Below are positions 9,093 through 16,675 of a DNA stretch of 64,000 bases, one piece after another. The stretch is from NCBI RefSeq assembly GCF_002105285.1, contig NZ_MUHR01000012.1, positions 1 to 64,000 on the forward strand, given 5' to 3'. The stretch comes from Planktotalea arctica. GTDB lineage: Bacteria; Pseudomonadota; Alphaproteobacteria; Rhodobacterales; Rhodobacteraceae. A model generated the notes under the pieces. It saw only the letters and a list, made by a program, of their open reading frames with translations. It searched no databases and had not been told where the DNA came from. Each line of letters starts with the position of its first letter. The first letter of the stretch is position 1. The translations under genes were made by a program, and so were the position numbers.

Positions 9093-10076
9093 TCATATCT
9101 GCCAAGGATCAAGAATGATTTTCGGTGCCGCGACCTTGCCCGCGCGCAGATCGGCGAAGGCGCTTTGCCCATCCGCAAGCGCGCGCGTTTCAGTCCAGTC
9201 CAGCGCGCCGAGGCGGCCATCAAAGATTGCTGCCGCCGCGTCGCGAAAATCCTGTGCGGTATAGGTGTAGGTGCCGATAAAGGTGATCTCCTGCAAGGTC
9301 ATGCGCCGCACGTCCAGCCCGCCTTCGTCCTCGCCAAGGCCTACATGGGCGACAACGCCGCCTGCCGCCGCTCTTGCGGAAGCGGCGGCGCGTGTGGCGG
9401 CATATCCGACCGCGTCGATCACTATGGGGTAGTCGCCGCTGGCTTCTTCAATAGCGTTCTGGCCACAGGTCTTGATCAGATAGCCGCGCCGCGCCGTGTT
9501 CGGCTCGGCAATCGTCACATCCTGCGCGCCCATCGCGTTTAGCGCCAGCGCCGCCGCCAATCCGATCGCGCCGCCGCCGATCACCAGCGCGCGTTTTTCC
9601 ATGCTCGGGTGAAGTGCTTCAAGCGCGAGGCGCACAGCGTGCCAACTTACTGCAAGCGGCTCTGCCAATGCGGCCTTTGCAAGTGGAACGTCGTGCGGCA
9701 CCGTCACCAGATTGCTGGCGGGCATCGCAATATACTGCGCGAACGCCCCCTCGCGCGGCATCATCGAGATGATTTGACGCTTGGGGCACAGGTTCTCGCG
9801 GCCTCCTGCGCACGCGGGGCACGCCATGCACGTGACCAAAGGATTGACCGTAACGCGGCGGCCATCCATGTCGCCGCCAACGATAACGCCTGCCGCTTCG
9901 TGCCCAAGGATCAGAGGCGCAGGACGGCGCGCATCGTGACCAAGGTAGGCGTGCATGTCAGAGCCGCAAATCCCTACCGCATCGACGCGGATCAGATGTT
10001 CGCCCGAAGCTGCAACTGCATCAGGCACATCGCGATATCCCAGCGTTTCCACGCCATCATAAACCAGTGCTTTCAT
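9093..10076 (-). CDS. hpsP: Zn-dependent alcohol dehydrogenase, HpsP-like DHPS dehydrogenase
   Basis: Medium-chain alcohol dehydrogenase of 327 aa. Catalytic zinc ligands are Cys in GICGSD, the His-Glu pair in GHEAAG, and Glu in AEPLAV; the structural zinc lobe is CMACPACAGGRENLC. The Rossmann motif is VIGGGAIGLA. The start at 10076 overlaps the hpsO stop by four bases. In Cupriavidus DHPS degradation, HpsO and HpsP together interconvert the enantiomers of 2,3-dihydroxypropane-1-sulfonate through the 2-ketone so that HpsN can act on the R form. Family is certain; the hpsP assignment rests on its place next to hpsO and hpsN. Confidence 0.75.
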   Translation of the reverse strand: MKALVYDGVETLGYRDVPDAVAASGEHLIRVDAVGICGSDMHAYLGHDARRPAPLILGHEAAGVIVGGDMDGRRVTVNPLVTCMACPACAGGRENLCPKRQIISMMPREGAFAQYIAMPASNLVTVPHDVPLAKAALAEPLAVSWHAVRLALEALHPSMEKRALVIGGGAIGLAAALALNAMGAQDVTIAEPNTARRGYLIKTCGQNAIEEASGDYPIVIDAVGYAATRAAASARAAAGGVVAHVGLGEDEGGLDVRRMTLQEITFIGTYTYTAQDFRDAAAAIFDGRLGALDWTETRALADGQSAFADLRAGKVAAPKIILDPWQI

Positions 10077-10834
10077 TTGGCGGTGAACCCCCCGTCGACC
10101 ATCAGGACTTGCCCCGTCACATAGCTTGATGCCTCCGAGCACAGGAATAGCAAGGGGCCGTCCATATCTTCCATGCGGCCATTGCGCCCCGCGCAGGTCT
10201 GGGCCGCGTTGCGCGCGGCGCGCTCGGGGTTATCGAAAACCGCCGCCGTCAGCTCTGTCGGAAAAAAGCCCGGGCCGATTGCATTTGCTGTGATGCCGCC
10301 CTGCGACCACGCTTCCGCCATGGCGCGTGTCAGTTGTGCGATCCCACCTTTGCTTGCCCCGTAGGCAATGCCGCCGGGAAAGGCGCGGGTCGTTTGCAAC
10401 GAGGCGAAATTGACGATCCGCCCCCAGCCTTTGGCTTTCATCGCGGGCACCATGGCCTGCGAGATAAAGAACGGCGCAGAAAGATTGAGCGCGAGGGTTT
10501 TGTCCCAGCCTTCTGGCGTTACATCATCCGCTGCTTCGCGGGTGTTCACGCCTGCCGCATGCACGAGGATATCAGGTGCACCGAAGGGCGCGCTTATCGC
10601 TTCTACCAGCGCAGGGATCGCGCTGCGATCTGCGACATCCGCGACCACACTGGCCATGGCATCGCCGATCTGATGCTGCAAGCTGTCCAACGCCTCTTGG
10701 CGACGTGCGACGCCAACGACCTGCGCGCCCGCATGGGCGAGGGTCATGGCCGCACGCCGACCGATACCTGAACTGGCACCGGTCACGCAAGCGACGCGCC
10801 CGCGTAGATCGAAAAGGTCGCGTGGATCGTTCAT
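10073..10834 (-). CDS. hpsO: Short-chain dehydrogenase, HpsO-like DHPS dehydrogenase
   Basis: Classical SDR of 253 aa. The cofactor motif is TGASSGIG near residue 19, the catalytic serine lies in VNFASLQ, and the Tyr-x3-Lys pair is YGASK. The C-terminus VTGQVLMVDGGFTAK is typical of the family. It starts 9 bases after the hpsN stop and has no strong ribosome site, so translation may be coupled to hpsN. Proposed job: with HpsP, oxidation and reduction at C2 of DHPS to bring both enantiomers into the pathway. The gene order TRAP-hpsN-hpsO-hpsP is the evidence for the specific name. Confidence 0.75.
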   Translation of the reverse strand: MNDPRDLFDLRGRVACVTGASSGIGRRAAMTLAHAGAQVVGVARRQEALDSLQHQIGDAMASVVADVADRSAIPALVEAISAPFGAPDILVHAAGVNTREAADDVTPEGWDKTLALNLSAPFFISQAMVPAMKAKGWGRIVNFASLQTTRAFPGGIAYGASKGGIAQLTRAMAEAWSQGGITANAIGPGFFPTELTAAVFDNPERAARNAAQTCAGRNGRMEDMDGPLLFLCSEASSYVTGQVLMVDGGFTAK

Positions 10835-10837
10835 GTT

Positions 10838-10861
10838 CAGCCGTCAGCCGTCAGCCGTCAG
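10838..10861 (+). repeat. 7-bp tandem repeat across the hpsN stop codon
   Basis: Three full copies of CAGCCGT plus a partial fourth (CAG) run across the last codons and the stop of hpsN and into the gap before hpsO. Seven is not a multiple of three, so gain or loss of one unit would change the C-terminus of HpsN and its spacing to hpsO. Confidence 0.8.
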
Positions 10862-12151
10862 ATCGAAGGTCTCGTTCGGGAAATATTTTGCAAGGCGCAC
10901 GTCCGCAGCGCGCGCGTGGCCCTCCATTCCTTCAAGGCGCGAGATGCGTGCCGTCGCTTGGGCGACGGCCTTGGAGCCTTCGCGCGTGGTGCGTTGCCAT
11001 GTGACGATCTTCATGTATTTGTGCACCGAAAGGCCGCCCGTGTAGCTGGCCGCGCCGGAAGTTGGCAGAACATGGTTCGTGCCTGTCGCCTTGTCGCCGT
11101 AGGACACGGTGGTTTCCTCGCCCAGAAAGAGCGAGCCGTAGCACAGCAGATTGTCGAGCCACCAATCGAGGTCTTCCGCCTGAACCGTCAAGTGCTCTGG
11201 CGCATATTCGTCCGAACATTTCGCCATGTCCTCGCGGTTCTCGCAGAGGATGACTTCGGCGTAATCACGCCACGCGGCGAAGGCGTTCTCGCGGTTCACG
11301 TCGGGCAGATCGTCGATCAGGCCCGGCACCAGTTCCATCACCTTTTCGGCCAAAGCGCGATCATCTGTGATCAACCAAACGGGAGAGTTGTAGCCGTGCT
11401 CGGCCTGTGACACGAGGTCTGTCGCAACGATATGTGCATCAGCGGTTTTGTCGGCAAGGATCAAGCTGTCGGTTGGTCCAGCGATCATGTCGATGCCGAC
11501 ACGCCCGAACAGGATACGCTTGGCTTCGGCGACGAACTGATTGCCCGGGCCGACAAGGATATTGGCTTTGGGCAGGCCGAAGAGGCCAAATGTCATCGCC
11601 GCCACGCCTTGCACGCCGCCCATCGCGAGAATGTTGTCCGCGCCGCAAATATGCGCCGCATAGATTATCGCGGGGGCAACGCCGACGCCGGGGCGCGGGG
11701 GCGAGCAGGCTGTGATGCTGTGACAGCCCGCGACTTTGGCGGTGGTCACCGTCATGATCGCTGACGCGATGTGGCTATAGCGCCCGCCTGGCACATAGCA
11801 GCCAGCCGCATCCACGGGGATCGCCTTTTGACCTGCGATAAATCCGGGCGCGATTTCCATTTCCACATCCGTGAGCGTGGATTTCTGCGTTTCAGCAAAG
11901 CGGCGCACGTTGTCATGGGCAAAGCGAATGTCCGCTTTGAGCTTTTCTGGTACCAGCGCAATCGCTGCGTCGATGTCGTCTTGCGAGAGCAGAACACTGC
12001 CCTCGTAGCGATCGAACTTGGCGGCATATTCAAGCGCCTTTGCGTCGCCGCCCGCTTCGATGTCGGCCAGGATCGTCTTAACGGTCTCATGAACTTGAGA
12101 CGCGTCAGAGCTCGACGTCAACGTCGCTTTCTTCAAATACTCACGGGGCAT
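10844..12151 (-). CDS. hpsN: Histidinol-dehydrogenase-like R-DHPS dehydrogenase
   Basis: Protein of about 435 aa from the HisD family. The zinc and catalytic residues of HisD can all be seen: QAEHG (Gln and His ligands), YAPEHL (catalytic Glu-His), the Asp of GDKATGTNHVLPT, and the late His of MEGHARAADVRL. It stands after a TRAP transporter and before SDR/ADH and ComDE genes, with no other his genes nearby, which fits HpsN: NAD-dependent four-electron oxidation of R-2,3-dihydroxypropane-1-sulfonate to sulfolactate. The ATG at 12151 has AGGA nine bases upstream; another in-frame ATG at 12157 is nearly as good. True histidinol dehydrogenase is the alternative and cannot be excluded without alignment. 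Confidence 0.8.
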   Translation of the reverse strand: MPREYLKKATLTSSSDASQVHETVKTILADIEAGGDAKALEYAAKFDRYEGSVLLSQDDIDAAIALVPEKLKADIRFAHDNVRRFAETQKSTLTDVEMEIAPGFIAGQKAIPVDAAGCYVPGGRYSHIASAIMTVTTAKVAGCHSITACSPPRPGVGVAPAIIYAAHICGADNILAMGGVQGVAAMTFGLFGLPKANILVGPGNQFVAEAKRILFGRVGIDMIAGPTDSLILADKTADAHIVATDLVSQAEHGYNSPVWLITDDRALAEKVMELVPGLIDDLPDVNRENAFAAWRDYAEVILCENREDMAKCSDEYAPEHLTVQAEDLDWWLDNLLCYGSLFLGEETTVSYGDKATGTNHVLPTSGAASYTGGLSVHKYMKIVTWQRTTREGSKAVAQATARISRLEGMEGHARAADVRLAKYFPNETFDLTADG

Positions 12152-12162
12152 TGGCATTGGTC

Positions 12163-13491
12163 CTATTGGTAGATTTCTGGAAGGAGCGAGGTCGAGATCG
12201 CAGGGATATAGGCGATCATCAACACGACGATGAACATGCACAAGACGAAAGGAACGGCGCGTGCTGCGATCTTTAGAATGGATTCGCCGGTTATGCCTGA
12301 GACAACGAACAGGTTGAGGCCAAGGGGCGGCGTAATGAAGCCAACGCCGAGAGCCGTGATCATCATGATGCAGAACTGGATTTCGTTCATGCCGATGTTA
12401 TCCGCCAGCGGCTTGAGGATCGGTGCAAGGATCACGATGTTGGGTGTCGTTTCCATTACACAGCCCGCGGCGATCAGAATGCCGATCATAAGCAGGATCA
12501 ATATCCATGGCTCGTTGGTCAGCGACGTGATCGAGGTCACGAAACCTTGGGGCACACCCATGATCGCCAGCGCTTCGGCCAGCGGTGCTGAAAAGGCGAT
12601 GATGGGTAGGATCACGCCGTTCACCTTGGCCGAGCTGAGCAGCATCGCAGGAAAATCCGCGAGTGACAGGGTTTTCATCATGAAGCCCATGATGATGGTG
12701 ACGATGACGGCTGTCGCGCCTGCTTCGGTCGGTGTAAGGCGGCCCGAAAAGATACCGTAGAAGATGATGCCCGGCACGATGAACGCGTACCAACCCGATT
12801 TGAGCGAGCGCACCAGATTGGTGGCCCATTCCGCAAAGCTGAGATTGCCGCCACCCTCGTAGCCGTGGATGCGGTTGACGATAAGGTTGGTGATCAGGAT
12901 CGACGCCAGAATGGAAAGGCCGGGGATCAGCGCCGCCAGAAACAGCGTTGAGGCGGATATACCCAGCACAAGGCCGATGATGATATAGGCGATGGAGGGC
13001 GGGATCAGGATGCCCGTACACGCACCTGCCGCGACCAGCGCGCAGGCATAGGGACGCGGATATCCGCTTTCCACGAGGCGCGCTATGGTCATGCGCCCGA
13101 CCGCCGCTGCGCCCGCAGCGTCAGAGCCTGAAATCGCCGCGAACATACCGCAGACCAGCACGGTGGCAGAACCGAAACCGCCCTTGGCAAAGTTGGTCAG
13201 CGCTTCGGCCACGTCGAGAAACTTTCGCGACAATCCCGTGCGCACCAAAACGTCGCCCGTCAGGATGAACAGTGGGATCGCCGTCAGTGCAAAGGCGTCG
13301 ATGCCGGAAAACAGGCTCTCGCCGACAAGGGATAGGGGCAGATCGCCCGACATCACCAGCATTAGGATGGCGCAGGCGCCGATCGCGGCCCAAACCGGCA
13401 CGGCAAGCGCGATCAGGCCCACGAAAAGAATAACGGGCAGATAGAAATCCCAGCCCAGCTCGACCGTTTGATTTACAGTATTCCAAAGCAT
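12163..13491 (-). CDS. TRAP transporter large permease (DctM), sulfonate operon
   Basis: Membrane protein of 442 aa with about 12 predicted helices, belonging to the DctM family that forms the sodium-driven transport channel. Conserved segments include AISGSDAAGAAAVGRMTI near residue 120, GILIPPSIAYIIIG near 165 and the ending region GVGFITPPLGLNLFVVSG. It lies 12 bases after the small permease gene. In the DHPS operons of other bacteria the equivalent gene is hpsM. Substrate is inferred from the operon. Confidence 0.9.
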   Translation of the reverse strand: MLWNTVNQTVELGWDFYLPVILFVGLIALAVPVWAAIGACAILMLVMSGDLPLSLVGESLFSGIDAFALTAIPLFILTGDVLVRTGLSRKFLDVAEALTNFAKGGFGSATVLVCGMFAAISGSDAAGAAAVGRMTIARLVESGYPRPYACALVAAGACTGILIPPSIAYIIIGLVLGISASTLFLAALIPGLSILASILITNLIVNRIHGYEGGGNLSFAEWATNLVRSLKSGWYAFIVPGIIFYGIFSGRLTPTEAGATAVIVTIIMGFMMKTLSLADFPAMLLSSAKVNGVILPIIAFSAPLAEALAIMGVPQGFVTSITSLTNEPWILILLMIGILIAAGCVMETTPNIVILAPILKPLADNIGMNEIQFCIMMITALGVGFITPPLGLNLFVVSGITGESILKIAARAVPFVLCMFIVVLMIAYIPAISTSLLPEIYQ

Positions 13492-13503
13492 CTTAGGCGT
13501 TCC

Positions 13504-14016
13504 TTAATCAAACAATGTATCGCCCTGATAAACGGGGGTGCCGTTTTTCAGGTCACGCAGATCACGCATGAAAGATTGCAAAAGCCGCCATACGATCAGA
13601 GCAAACCCAAGCGGCACAGCCGTCAGGAACCAGACCATCGAGATGCGCAGCCCATGCGAGACTGACCCGAAATGGGCAGAGACCAAAACTGTCTCGAACG
13701 ACCAATAAAGCGCCACGATGGCCACAAAAAACATCACCAGATCGCCAAACATATACATCAGCGCCTTGGGCCGTGGCCCAAGGTAGTGCATCAGCACGTC
13801 GATGCGAATGTGCGCGCGTTCCTTGACGGCGGCGGCGGCGCCGATCCATGCAAGATAGATGAACGAATAGCGCACAATCTCTTCACCCCAAATTGAGGAA
13901 TAGGCAAAGACTTCACGGCGCAACACTTCGATAGCCATCGTGATCACCAGCATCACGTAGAACACCAACAAGAGCCAAAGTTCGGCGTTGCGGTCTATTC
14001 GACGGAGAAAATCCAT
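13504..14016 (-). CDS. TRAP transporter small permease (DctQ), sulfonate operon
   Basis: Protein of 170 aa with four predicted membrane helices, the DctQ family length. The start ATG at 14016 (MDFLRRIDRNAELW) was chosen because the upstream extension of 68 residues covers the intergenic hairpin and looks non-coding. The conserved DctQ segment WGEEIVRYSFIYLAWIGAAA is clear. It pairs with the DctM protein encoded next and the DctP protein encoded before. Confidence 0.88.
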   Translation of the reverse strand: MDFLRRIDRNAELWLLLVFYVMLVITMAIEVLRREVFAYSSIWGEEIVRYSFIYLAWIGAAAAVKERAHIRIDVLMHYLGPRPKALMYMFGDLVMFFVAIVALYWSFETVLVSAHFGSVSHGLRISMVWFLTAVPLGFALIVWRLLQSFMRDLRDLKNGTPVYQGDTLFD

Positions 14017-14103
14017 AGGGTATCCAATCGCTTCGCGGCTGCGCTCCAACCAAGGGGGCGGCGGCAAAAAATTGTAAAATTCAAGGAAGGCGGCGAGATA
14101 GGA

Positions 14104-14133
14104 TGCGGACGCCCTGCAGCAGGGGCATCCGCA
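14104..14133 (-). promoter_or_regulatory. Hairpin between TRAP binding-protein and permease genes
   Basis: An 11-bp stem (14104-14114 with 14123-14133, one C/A mismatch) and an 8-base loop lie just after the binding-protein stop. No U tract follows. Such hairpins usually protect the 3' end of the binding-protein message so that it outlasts the permease part. Confidence 0.6.
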
Positions 14134-14140
14134 ATTTGGT

Positions 14141-15289
14141 TTAGGCGTCGTGGACGTAGTACTTGCCCTGCGTGCCAGCCGCCTCTTCCATCTTGGCGAA
14201 GGCGTCCATGGAACCGGCAAGCTCTGTCTTGAACTCGTCCCACTCCGGGCGCTGATAGCCGCCTGCTGCTTTCCACTCGCCCAGCTGATCTTCGCTCAGG
14301 GAATGGAATTCAACGCCGGCTTTCGCCAGTTCGGCCATTGCATAGGCCCGCGCGGATGGAACCTTGGACAGGTTCTGGTGGGCGGTCATTTCAGAGCCCC
14401 ACATGATGCCTTCCTGAATATCGGCAGGCATAGAATTGAACCATTCGAGGTTACATGAGTAAACCTGAGAATCCGGTACGGCCTGCGTGAACGTTACATG
14501 GGACAGGATGTCCTTGAAGCCGAAGACGTAAAGCGCGCCCACGGAGGGATCGAGCGCGTCTGCAACGCCCTGCTTGATCGCGGAGGGTGTTTCGCCCCAA
14601 GCGACCGGCGTCGGGTTTGCGCCGACCATGCGGTAGTACTGTTGAAGCATCTTGGAGCCGGGCACACGGAACTTGACGCCGGACAGATCGGAGGGTGACA
14701 GAACGGCCCCTGCGCCGCCTTTACGCACCGCAACGACGCGCGGGTCGATGTTGACGTAAAACAGCGCCTTGAAGCCTGCGGCTTCAACTTTGGGATGTAC
14801 TTCGGAGTTCCAGAAATCGGAATTCACGAGATTGGTGAAGCGCTGGTTGGAGCCACACAGATAGGGCATGTTGATCAGATCGACCGTGGAGGCGAAAGGT
14901 GCGAAGTTGGCAAGTGAATGCTGCGCTGCCTGAATCGTACCGCCTTGGACCTTCTGGACCAGATTGCCGCCGGATCCGAGCTGACCGCCCGGTGCGAGCT
15001 TGACGTAAACTTTGCCATTGGTCGCGTTCTGGATGTTCTCTTTGAGGTCGAGCTGCATAATTGGATAGCTGCGCGATGCACCAAGCACATAGGCCGTGCC
15101 AATGGTCATGATGTGCTCTGCCGCTTTCTCGCGGTCACGCTCTTCATTGGCGGTCTGCGCTGCAGCTTCGGTTGAAAATAACATCCCGCTCGCGCCGGCG
15201 ACCAGAGCTGCGGTAAAGCCGCCCGTCGTTGCCAGCTTCAGGAAATTACGGCGTTCAACCGACGCAATCTGTGTTTTCTCTTCGTTCAT
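14141..15289 (-). CDS. TRAP transporter substrate-binding protein (DctP), sulfonate operon
   Basis: Periplasmic binding protein of 382 aa. The N-terminus carries a twin-arginine type signal: VERRNFLKLATTGGF followed by a hydrophobic stretch and an AAAQTA cleavage region. The DctP family core is present, with the ligand-carboxylate Arg in the segment SGVKFRVPGSKM. The start at 15289 has GGAGG eight bases upstream; an in-frame start 33 bases further up is less likely. By operon context it should bind DHPS or a related C3 sulfonate (hpsK-type role). Tat export is unusual but known for TRAP binding proteins of this group. Confidence 0.87.
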   Translation of the reverse strand: MNEEKTQIASVERRNFLKLATTGGFTAALVAGASGMLFSTEAAAQTANEERDREKAAEHIMTIGTAYVLGASRSYPIMQLDLKENIQNATNGKVYVKLAPGGQLGSGGNLVQKVQGGTIQAAQHSLANFAPFASTVDLINMPYLCGSNQRFTNLVNSDFWNSEVHPKVEAAGFKALFYVNIDPRVVAVRKGGAGAVLSPSDLSGVKFRVPGSKMLQQYYRMVGANPTPVAWGETPSAIKQGVADALDPSVGALYVFGFKDILSHVTFTQAVPDSQVYSCNLEWFNSMPADIQEGIMWGSEMTAHQNLSKVPSARAYAMAELAKAGVEFHSLSEDQLGEWKAAGGYQRPEWDEFKTELAGSMDAFAKMEEAAGTQGKYYVHDA

Positions 15290-15322
15290 TTGGTTTCCTC
15301 CCGGTAGACCATTGGTAGTCAA

Positions 15323-15508
15323 TCAGCTGCCGTTTTTTTCTTTTCGGTCAGCTTCTTTTTGTAAAATAGCGACGACGAACAGGATCGAGGCCGCGAACAG
15401 AACCAGCATTTCGCCGACGTCCCCCAAAACTGCCGCTTGTGCAAAAGCACCCAAAGCGACGTTCGTGAAGTAAAGAACGAATACGATGATAGAAGCGACA
15501 AGATACAT
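15323..15508 (-). CDS. Small two-helix membrane protein leading the sulfonate operon
   Basis: Protein of 61 aa with two hydrophobic segments (about residues 2-22 and 28-48) and a charged tail EADRKEKNGS. The start at 15508 has a strong ribosome site, GGGAGGG, six bases upstream. It is the first gene after the LacI operators and 33 bases before the binding-protein gene. I do not recognise a family. A role as an accessory to the TRAP system is possible but is only inferred from position. Confidence 0.7.
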   Translation of the reverse strand: MYLVASIIVFVLYFTNVALGAFAQAAVLGDVGEMLVLFAASILFVVAILQKEADRKEKNGS

Positions 15509-15542
15509 AAAGCGCCCTCCCAAACGGTTTGCTATCGCCTCA

Positions 15543-15558
15543 GTGTAAGCGCTTACAC
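15543..15558. promoter_or_regulatory. LacI-type operator O1 of the sulfonate operon
   Basis: Perfect 16-bp palindrome GTGTAAGCGCTTACAC, the classical LacI/GalR operator shape with a central CG. It covers a likely -10 box for the leftward operon (TACACT on the minus strand, 15542-15547), which lies 18 bases from TTGCAA at 15566-15571. Binding of the divergent LacI protein should block this promoter. Confidence 0.8.
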
Positions 15559-15566
15559 CGATTCTT

Positions 15567-15580
15567 TGCAAGGGCTTACA
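15567..15580. promoter_or_regulatory. LacI-type operator O2 (degenerate)
   Basis: TGCAAGGGCTTACA matches the core of O1 (TGTAAGCGCTTACA) at 12 of 14 positions. Its centre is 23 bp from that of O1, about two helical turns, and it overlaps the proposed -35 box. Two regulator dimers could bind side by side. Confidence 0.6.
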
Positions 15581-15649
15581 TTTTCCTTCGCTTATTGTGC
15601 CGACAGGTCTATGATAACAGAGGATAAACGGGGAGCGAGCAGGGCAGAT

Positions 15650-16675
15650 ATGACTTCAGATCGCGCCAATCCAACATTGCAAGACGTCGCAAAAGCTGCT
15701 GGCGTGTCGACGGCGACAGTCTCGCGCTGTTTGAACTCGCCTGGCGTTGTTGTGCAGGATACGCGCACCCGTGTGATGGAGGCGGTCGAGCGGCTGGGCT
15801 ACACGCCCAACTTTGGTGCACGCGCCATGGCGGCCAAGCGTACCTTCACGATCGGCGCGATCATTCCGACCATGGACAACGCGATTTTTGCCAGAGGCTT
15901 GCAGGCCTTTCAGGAGGAACTGCACACGCGTGGCTATACATTGCTGGTGTCCAGCAGCGCCTACCGGCAGGACGTCGAGGACGAGCAAATTCGCGCCCTT
16001 GTCGCGCGCGGTGCGGACGGGCTTTTGTTGATTGGCTACGAGCGTGCGCCCTCTGTTTACGAGTATCTGGCGCGCAGAAACGTGCCTGTGCTGATCGCTT
16101 GGGCCTATTCGGCGGGGAAACCCCAGCCCGCGATCGGCTTTGATAATCGTGCCGCCATGCGCAGTTTGACACGCGAAGTGCTGAAATGCGGGCATCGCAG
16201 TATTGGTGTCATTTCGGCGATGACCAAAGGCAACGATCGCGCACTCGAACGGGTCCACGGCATCACCGAAGCCGTCACAGAAGCCGGGTTGGACCCTGCC
16301 GATCTGGACATCATCGAAACCCCCTACGAGATCGAAAATGGCCAAGCGGCCTTTGACACGCTCATGCAGCGCGGGGCGAAAAAGACTGCAATCATGTGCG
16401 TCAACGATGTTCTAGCCGTCGGCGCGCTGCTTCGTGCGCGCGAGCGAGGGCTGCGCGTGCCCGAGGACATCTCGATCACAGGTTTCGATGATATCGAACT
16501 GGCGCGTATCGTGTCGCCCGGTCTCACAACAGTGCATGTGCCGCACCGCGAAATGGGCCGCAAGGCTGCGATCGAACTTGTGCAAATGGTTGAACGCAAA
16601 AGTGTCGGGGTTTCGCTCGAGCTGCAAAGCTCGCTTCAAATGCGCGGCTCGCTCGGGCCTGCGAGCAAGAGGTGA
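15650..16675 (+). CDS. LacI-family transcriptional regulator of the sulfonate operon
   Basis: Regulator of 341 aa. The N-terminal helix-turn-helix reads [20 protein letters not shown], followed by a hinge ending near residue 60 and a periplasmic-binding-protein-like ligand domain. The C-terminal segment [20 protein letters not shown] is typical. The ATG at 15650 was chosen because AGGG at 15641-15644 precedes it and the HTH then starts at residue 8; an ATG at 15611 is an alternative. It is divergent from the sulfonate operon with operator sequences between them, so it is very likely its repressor. The inducer is unknown; DHPS or sulfolactate is a reasonable guess. Its end overlaps the convergent SARP gene by 40 bases. 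Confidence 0.9.
   Translation: MTSDRANPTLQDVAKAAGVSTATVSRCLNSPGVVVQDTRTRVMEAVERLGYTPNFGARAMAAKRTFTIGAIIPTMDNAIFARGLQAFQEELHTRGYTLLVSSSAYRQDVEDEQIRALVARGADGLLLIGYERAPSVYEYLARRNVPVLIAWAYSAGKPQPAIGFDNRAAMRSLTREVLKCGHRSIGVISAMTKGNDRALERVHGITEAVTEAGLDPADLDIIETPYEIENGQAAFDTLMQRGAKKTAIMCVNDVLAVGALLRARERGLRVPEDISITGFDDIELARIVSPGLTTVHVPHREMGRKAAIELVQMVERKSVGVSLELQSSLQMRGSLGPASKR

Noticed and set aside
10844-12151. HisD-like gene as part of histidine biosynthesis
   Set aside because: No other his gene is near, and the TRAP, SDR, ADH and ComDE neighbours fit HpsN better. Not fully excluded without an alignment.
15437-15649. N-terminal extension of the LacI regulator
   Set aside because: It would cover the operators and the promoter of the divergent operon and push the helix-turn-helix far from the N-terminus.
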